Under the pieces are notes generated by a model. It did not search any database. It worked only from the letters and a program-made list of their open reading frames with translations, and was not told the DNA's origin. The translations under genes and the position numbers were made by a program. Positions 23,565 through 28,257 of a DNA stretch of 28,257 nt are shown in pieces; the stretch's first letter is position 1; each line of letters starts with the position of its first letter. Source of the DNA: an uncultured Clostridia bacterium (GTDB lineage Bacteria; Bacillota; Clostridia; UMGS1883); the NCBI GenBank assembly GCA_934454525.1, contig CAKSFM010000022.1:1-28257 (forward strand). Direction: 5' to 3'.

Positions 23565-25400
23565 TCATTTCCGTATCCATGCCTCAAACGCGGAAGCTTC
23601 ATTCCACGTTTTGCCGGCAGACGCATAATCTATCATTTTAAACGAAGAATCACCGATTTTAACATTGAACATACATCTGCAATTAATGCTGTCTGAATCT
23701 GTTTTTGTTATTTCAGCCGTTAAATTATCCGCTTTAACAGGTTCTCCGACATATGAAATGCGCGCATCTCTGGCGAGAACAAGCGGACCGTACATAACCG
23801 CAAAGTAATCTGCACCGCTGTCAATCACACGGGGATTCATGTCAATGTCAAGCAAAATGACATCGCCCTTTTTCCAATCACCCGAAACTGAAAAATACTC
23901 ACCGGCATTCGGGAGATACTCTTTACCGCCGCATACAACACGCGTTTTCCGGGAAAACTCAGGAATTCTGAGCTTGATTTCTCCGCTGAATGAATCTTTC
24001 AGCGTGATTGTTACAGCACCGTCCGCCGGATATTTTGTTTCAATTTCAAAACCGACGCTGCGTCCGTTAACATTCAGCTCGCAGCTTCCGTTCATATAGA
24101 AATTGAACACAGCGGAATTATCAAAACTCACTGCGCTGTAAATCATCGGCAAGGCAAGTCCCGCGCCCGAAATCACAATGCAGCAGCCGGAGTACTTGGT
24201 GTTATCCTCCATCGGTCTGAATCCTCCGACAGCACAGCCGCGCTCCCCGAGCATTACCGGACTGTAGCTGTCAAATGCCTGTCCGCCGCCGTTTATATGT
24301 GTTCTTCTGCTTGTATAAATTGCATAAACGTCCTTAAAAAACTCAAAGTCAAACGTTGCTTTCGGGTTGCATATTCTTCCCTCTGTATTAACAGCGCCGT
24401 GCATTGCATTGTACGATGATTTTTCAATCTGATGAATATATTTTATATCGCCCGTCAGAGAATAGAGCTTTGCACAAAGCTTCATCCATGTAACCGTCAC
24501 ACAGGTTTCCTGCATCAGTCCGTTATATTCGGGATTGAACTGCATCACGGACGAATGATTGAAACATTCGTGTTTGCAGCCCGCTGCACCGATTATGGTG
24601 ATTTCCGAGCTTATAATTCTGTCGGCAAATTTAATCGCCGCCGTTTTATACTTTTCAATTCCTGTTGCACGGTAATATTCAATAAGCCCCTCAAAGCACG
24701 ACATCATTTCATATCCCTTTGTAACCGGATACTCGCACGGGTTCATTTTATCCTCAAGTGCATACTCAAAAAGATTAAATTCCTTTGCCGCTCCGCGTTC
24801 CACAATATATTTTGCAAAATCAAGGTATTTTTTGTCATCTGTCATGAAGTAAAGCTTAACTGCCGGTTCAAGAATTGAGCTTGAATTAACGCCCTGCCAG
24901 AAATCAGATGTTTCCGTTATGTCAATACCATCTTTCCCTATTTCGGAAATTATGTAATCAAGCTGTTTTTTCATGCACCCGGTTATTTCCGCTTTTAATT
25001 CTTCATCTTTGCATATGAGAGAAAAATAGTAAAATCCGAGAAGAACATATTTCCGTGACCACATATCCCAGCCGCTGAATTCCGTCAGCGGACTGTAGGA
25101 AGTGATTACTTCGCGTTCTTTTCCCGTTTCAAGGAGCTTTTTAATATATTTTTGCAAAACATCATAAAGTTTTTCATTTTTACTGTACATATATACCATG
25201 GAACCGCTCCGCATAAGCTTTCCCCAGTATTCGCCCCTCCAGCCAAGGTCATGCGCATCAGCATATCCCTCAAACTGATGGGTAACAAGCTCCCATGTGT
25301 CTTCACACAGCAGCTGCATATTTTCAGCAAATTTGATTAATTCGTTCTCATATCCGTTATAGCAAAAGCTTCCCGCCGGAATTATTTTGTTATCTATCAT
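23565..25400 (-). CDS. beta-L-arabinofuranosidase-like glycoside hydrolase (GH127 family)
   Basis: A 611-residue protein resembling GH127 (formerly DUF1680), retaining enzymes that release terminal beta-L-arabinofuranose. An (alpha/alpha)6-barrel-like region occupies about residues 20-420, followed by beta-rich C-terminal domains. Candidates for the zinc-binding/catalytic set of the family (Glu plus three Cys) are E298 and C300 in MQETCVTVTW and the C406-C407 pair in YSGCCIVISG; one of the paired cysteines is the nucleophile in characterised members. No signal peptide is seen, so it should act in the cytoplasm on imported oligosaccharides. The ATG at 25400 has GGAGAG 8 nt upstream; an in-frame GTG 9 nt earlier abuts that site and is unlikely. 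It stands alone with its own promoter and terminator. Substrate is inferred from the family only. Confidence 0.82.
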   Translation of the reverse strand: MIDNKIIPAGSFCYNGYENELIKFAENMQLLCEDTWELVTHQFEGYADAHDLGWRGEYWGKLMRSGSMVYMYSKNEKLYDVLQKYIKKLLETGKEREVITSYSPLTEFSGWDMWSRKYVLLGFYYFSLICKDEELKAEITGCMKKQLDYIISEIGKDGIDITETSDFWQGVNSSSILEPAVKLYFMTDDKKYLDFAKYIVERGAAKEFNLFEYALEDKMNPCEYPVTKGYEMMSCFEGLIEYYRATGIEKYKTAAIKFADRIISSEITIIGAAGCKHECFNHSSVMQFNPEYNGLMQETCVTVTWMKLCAKLYSLTGDIKYIHQIEKSSYNAMHGAVNTEGRICNPKATFDFEFFKDVYAIYTSRRTHINGGGQAFDSYSPVMLGERGCAVGGFRPMEDNTKYSGCCIVISGAGLALPMIYSAVSFDNSAVFNFYMNGSCELNVNGRSVGFEIETKYPADGAVTITLKDSFSGEIKLRIPEFSRKTRVVCGGKEYLPNAGEYFSVSGDWKKGDVILLDIDMNPRVIDSGADYFAVMYGPLVLARDARISYVGEPVKADNLTAEITKTDSDSINCRCMFNVKIGDSSFKMIDYASAGKTWNEASAFEAWIRK

Positions 25401-25441
25401 AAAGTGCACTCTCCGTTTTATTTATTTTGTTCATCTGAATT

Positions 25442-25457
25442 TTCCTGCTGCAAGGAA
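25442..25457 (-). promoter_or_regulatory. possible operator: quasi-palindrome in the GH127 gene leader
   Basis: TTCCTGC-T-GCAAGGAA is a near-perfect inverted repeat (one bulged base) lying a few bases downstream of the expected transcription start. Position and symmetry suit a repressor site for a sugar-responsive regulator, but no regulator gene is nearby; the role is inferred. Confidence 0.35.
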
Positions 25458-25471
25458 TTGCTTCAATCTTC

Positions 25472-25498
25472 ATTATATATTTTTTCCAAGCTTGTCAA
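25472..25498 (-). promoter_or_regulatory. promoter of the GH127-like gene
   Basis: On the minus strand TTGACA (25498-25493) and TATAAT (25477-25472) are both perfect but only 15 nt apart, shorter than the ideal 17, which suggests a weaker or activator-dependent promoter. Confidence 0.6.
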
Positions 25499-25732
25499 GT
25501 TTAAATTTATTCAACAGCCATGATAATTTTCTCCGCTCATCCGACAGTCGTTTTTGACCGCTCCGGGATTCATAAATAAACGCTAAAACAAAACCGGACA
25601 TTTGATTGGATGACTCCTAAACCCCCCCCCTGAATTTCGGGGGGTTTGCTTGTTTCCGTCCGGCGTGTCCTCTAACGTACCCTTGTAACACGCCGAACAG
25701 ATTTACCTTCCTTTTTCAACGTTTGCCGGAGG
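25499..25732. other. structured intergenic stretch with two hairpins
   Basis: Two stems stand out. CGGCGTGT (25661-25668) pairs perfectly with ACACGCCG (25688-25695) around a 19-nt loop. AAACCCCCC (25619-25627) pairs with GGGGGGTTT (25639-25647), with three extra C in the loop. The second is followed on the plus strand by GCTTGTTT, a weak U-rich tail, and could end a plus-strand transcript; on the minus strand it may help end the c-di-GMP gene. A 42-codon minus-strand frame (25601-25473) with AGGAG 12 nt upstream runs into the GH127 promoter; it is probably chance. Confidence 0.5.
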
Positions 25733-28081
25733 TTATTTTATGCCTGCGTCTTTCCTTTGTTTGTTTTTATACATTTCACGGTCAGCCTGTTCAATCGCAT
25801 CGGCAAACGGTTTGCAGCCGTAAACTCCGCCAATGCTGACGCTCAGCTCAATATCCGGATATTTCGGAATTCTCGAAGAAGCAACATTCTTTTTTATCGC
25901 GTCCATGTATTCAAAAAATGATAATTCCGGTACTTCATAAAAAACAAGCAGAAATTCATCCCCGCCGTAACGAATAAGAATATCGTTATCACGAACAGAC
26001 GATATGATAATTCCCGATATATATTCCAGAACCACATCTCCGACCGGGTGTCCGCAGGCGTCATTAATTTGTTTGAATCTGTCAACATCAATAATCGCAA
26101 CCGCATCGGCGTTTTCAAAATTGCTTCTGAAATCCTCAAGATACATCCGCGAATATGCGTTTGTAAGCGCGTCACGGTAAAAATCAAGAAAAAGTAGATT
26201 GGCGCGACCGGGAAAATGGCTTTGCCCGGTCGTTTCAATACTGTCATTCACACAAAAAGCAATCTCTATCGCGCAGTCACGGTCAGCCGTTTTAATCCGT
26301 TTTGAGATGACCGAATAAAGCCTGCCGTTCATCACTTCGAGCTTGGTTATCCATGTCTTTTCGGATAATGCCTGAAGCGATGTGCAGTTGCTGCAGCAGT
26401 CGCACCGTCCCCATATGCCGAAGCATTTTTCGCCGGTTTTAACAGCTTCACCGTTTTCGTTTATTTTCAGAACGCACGAATCATGAGGGTCGACAAGGCG
26501 CACAATGTCAAACAGCTTCGTCATTGTTTTATAAACCCATTCAATGCTTTCTCCGTTTTCCAAAACGTTTCTGAGTCCGGAATTTGTTATTTTATCATGA
26601 ATATCTGTGAACTGACCGAGCGCCGATATGTATTCCGTTCCGCGAACCGGCCAGACGGTGCGCGCCGTCAGTCTGTGCCAGCGATATGCTCCGTTCACCG
26701 GAATGAGCACGTCCATCGTTGTATAGGGCTGCTCCCGTGTGGTCTGCGCAAGCCTGCTTATAAACCTTTTCCAGTCCTCCGGAGATAAAAGGCTTAGATC
26801 ATCGCCATCACTCAGCGTCAGAATTGTATTCACCGGGTTGGATTCATACCAGTTTTTATAAATAACTCTTTGCAGAACAGCGTCGTATTCAAATTGAATA
26901 CCGCCTGCCTGCTGTTTGAAGAATTCCTTTTTTGTTTCTTCATTTACAAAAAGTCTCCGGGAACGGTCATCAACCGGCAGCTTCATGCCGCTGAGCGTTT
27001 CTGCGGCAAGGCGGTGCGCCTCCTGCACATAGTCGAACCTCTTTGCATTTGCTTTCATTATATTTCCGAGCTGTTTCTCAACGTCTCTCAGGCACGAAAT
27101 CAGCAGCGGGTTAAACTGACCGCACTCTCCGTTGCATATCATATATACAGCGTGTTCATGTGAGTATGCCTTTTTATAGCAGCGGTCACTCGTCAGCGCG
27201 TCATAAACATCAGCCATGGCAACAACCTGAGCAGAAACCGGAATTTCATCCCTCTTAAGTCCGTCCGGGTAACCTCCGCCGTCCCACCTTTCATGATGCC
27301 AGCGGCAAATCTCATGCGCGGTTTTCATCAGCACATCACTCTGTATAACGGGCGCGCTGTAAAGCATCTCGTCACCGTAGGTGGTATGTGTTTTCATTAT
27401 TTTCCATTCTTCGGCGGTCAGTTTGCCGGGTTTATTAAGAATTTTCTCCGGAATCGCAATTTTACCTATATCATGCAGAGCGGAAAGTGTTATTATGTTT
27501 GATATATCGCTCTCCGACAAATCGTAGCGGTCACTGATTTCCACAAGGCGGTGAAGCAAAAGTTCCGATATTGCCCGCATATGCAGCGTGTGACTTCCGG
27601 CTTCGTTATTTCTCATCTCAATAACATGGCTGAAAATGTTTATCATGGCGGTATTGATTTTTTCACGCTCGTAAACCTGATTTTCAACAAGCTGAACAAG
27701 CTGCCTTTGCTTTGCATACAGCGTCAGCGTATTTTTCACGCAATGCCGGATTACAAGCTCGGAAAAAAGATGCATATAGGCGCTTGCCCCGAGTTCGTAT
27801 GCTTTCCGCTGAAATTCCGGACTGATTTCCGAAGATATAATAATGACGGGAATTTCTTCAATCCAACACCGCTTGTTCATAATTTCAAGCACTTCAAGTC
27901 CGTTAATTACCGGCATGTTTATGTTGAGCAGAATTATATCCGCGGAAATTCCGCTGCTCAGCATTTCAATCAGCTCAGCGCCGTTTTCCGCAAAAAGATA
28001 GCTGTAATCCGCACCAAGAATTTTCATCAGCTGTTCACGGTTTTTCGCTTCATAGTCGGCAATCAGTACTTTAAAGTTCAT
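25733..28081 (-). CDS. c-di-GMP turnover protein: degenerate REC, HD-GYP, PAS-like, GGDEF
   Basis: A 782-residue cytosolic protein. Residues 1-125 form a receiver fold, but the phospho-accepting aspartate is N53 (LLNINMP), only D9 of the acidic pair remains and the conserved lysine is replaced (L105), so phosphorylation is unlikely. Residues about 145-340 form an HD-GYP phosphodiesterase with intact H203-D204 (LHDIGK) and GGGYPDG (268-274). Residues about 395-497 look PAS-like; about 512-610 is a second sensor-like segment with a cysteine cluster (C553, C560, C562, C563, C566). Residues 630-775 are a GGDEF diguanylate cyclase with intact RYGGDEF (704-710) and an RxxD inhibitory site (R697-D700). 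It could both make and degrade c-di-GMP. GGAG lies 8 nt before the ATG; it has its own promoter and no partner gene. Confidence 0.9.
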   Translation of the reverse strand: MNFKVLIADYEAKNREQLMKILGADYSYLFAENGAELIEMLSSGISADIILLNINMPVINGLEVLEIMNKRCWIEEIPVIIISSEISPEFQRKAYELGASAYMHLFSELVIRHCVKNTLTLYAKQRQLVQLVENQVYEREKINTAMINIFSHVIEMRNNEAGSHTLHMRAISELLLHRLVEISDRYDLSESDISNIITLSALHDIGKIAIPEKILNKPGKLTAEEWKIMKTHTTYGDEMLYSAPVIQSDVLMKTAHEICRWHHERWDGGGYPDGLKRDEIPVSAQVVAMADVYDALTSDRCYKKAYSHEHAVYMICNGECGQFNPLLISCLRDVEKQLGNIMKANAKRFDYVQEAHRLAAETLSGMKLPVDDRSRRLFVNEETKKEFFKQQAGGIQFEYDAVLQRVIYKNWYESNPVNTILTLSDGDDLSLLSPEDWKRFISRLAQTTREQPYTTMDVLIPVNGAYRWHRLTARTVWPVRGTEYISALGQFTDIHDKITNSGLRNVLENGESIEWVYKTMTKLFDIVRLVDPHDSCVLKINENGEAVKTGEKCFGIWGRCDCCSNCTSLQALSEKTWITKLEVMNGRLYSVISKRIKTADRDCAIEIAFCVNDSIETTGQSHFPGRANLLFLDFYRDALTNAYSRMYLEDFRSNFENADAVAIIDVDRFKQINDACGHPVGDVVLEYISGIIISSVRDNDILIRYGGDEFLLVFYEVPELSFFEYMDAIKKNVASSRIPKYPDIELSVSIGGVYGCKPFADAIEQADREMYKNKQRKDAGIK

Positions 28082-28139
28082 TTATTTAACTCCATTATCA
28101 GTTTTTAACGGTTATGCACATGTTCCCCTATCGTTAATA

Positions 28140-28168
28140 ATTATAGTATACAAATTGCACCATGTCAA
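28140..28168 (-). promoter_or_regulatory. sigma-A promoter of the c-di-GMP gene
   Basis: Perfect TTGACA (28168-28163), a 17-nt spacer and perfect TATAAT (28145-28140) on the minus strand, about 59 nt before the start codon. Confidence 0.9.
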
Positions 28169-28209
28169 CTTTTTTCGGGTTAGGCAGATGTGTTAATATC
28201 CGAACCCGC

Positions 28210-28257
28210 TCAAAAAGCCTGAAAATCGTCTTTTTCTGTGTTGTCGGGCTTGATATA
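28210..28257 (-). CDS. possible C-terminal end of a gene cut by the window edge
   Basis: On the minus strand the last 48 bases read 15 codons ending YIKPDNTEKDDFQAF and then TGA, 42 nt before the next promoter. The composition is protein-like and position and strand fit a preceding gene, but 15 codons are too few to identify anything or exclude chance. An imperfect stem (28176-28181 with 28203-28208) follows without a U-run. Confidence 0.3.
   Translation of the reverse strand, partial: YIKPDNTEKDDFQAF

Noticed and set aside
25473..25601. 42-codon minus-strand frame with AGGAG upstream
   Set aside because: The 12-nt spacing is poor, and its end coincides with the -35 and -10 boxes of the GH127-like gene; probably chance, though not excluded.
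25619..25647. Sequencing artefact in the C9 run
   Set aside because: The run is matched by a G6 arm that forms a sensible hairpin; the exact count may be uncertain, but the structure stands.

Overview
The window looks like a chromosomal segment of an anaerobic Firmicute of the class Clostridia (Oscillospirales/Ruminococcaceae-like; family-level placement is inference). The reasons are the hrcA-grpE-dnaK-dnaJ-prmA-rsmE order behind a perfect CIRCE operator, consensus sigma-A promoters, AGGAGG-type ribosome binding sites, a single-chain clostridial-type PurL, a PurO-type IMP cyclohydrolase and a ZTP riboswitch. Nearly all genes lie on the minus strand; only the GntR/MocR regulator at the left is on plus.

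Left edge to 2.1 kb: a hairpin at the very end, a frameshifted remnant of an NlpC/P60 peptidase, an ECF-transporter S component (minus) and a divergent MocR-type regulator (plus). The last two are driven by promoters whose -10 boxes overlap. The regulator lacks roughly its last 100 residues and is followed by a perfect 24-bp palindrome that also lies just behind the heat-shock operon.

2.2-10.4 kb: the heat-shock operon, read right to left: promoter/CIRCE, hrcA, grpE, dnaK, dnaJ, prmA, rsmE. It ends in an unusual gene that fuses a 4'-phosphopantetheinyl transferase domain to a DUF1015 protein. A good internal ribosome binding site and start codon sit at the domain junction.

10.4-23.4 kb: a ten-gene purine operon, read right to left: promoter, ZTP riboswitch with terminator, purE, purC, purF, purM, purN, purO, purB, AICAR formyltransferase (PurH C-terminal half only), purD, purL, terminator. 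It encodes PRPP to IMP plus the PurB step, except that purK is absent. Bifunctional PurH is replaced by a stand-alone transformylase plus a PurO cyclohydrolase, and PurB is of the eukaryote-like type. The riboswitch senses ZMP/ZTP, the substrate that AICAR formyltransferase consumes and that builds up when 10-formyl-tetrahydrofolate is short. Regulation and pathway therefore fit together.

23.4-28.26 kb: a GH127-family beta-L-arabinofuranosidase-like enzyme without a signal peptide, with its own promoter and terminator; a structured non-coding stretch; and a c-di-GMP turnover protein with a degenerate receiver, HD-GYP, PAS-like sensor regions with a cysteine cluster, and GGDEF. At the right edge there may be the last codons of another minus-strand gene. 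No tRNA, rRNA, CRISPR array or intact insertion sequence was seen. Stretches not mentioned, including 44-156, show nothing recognisable.
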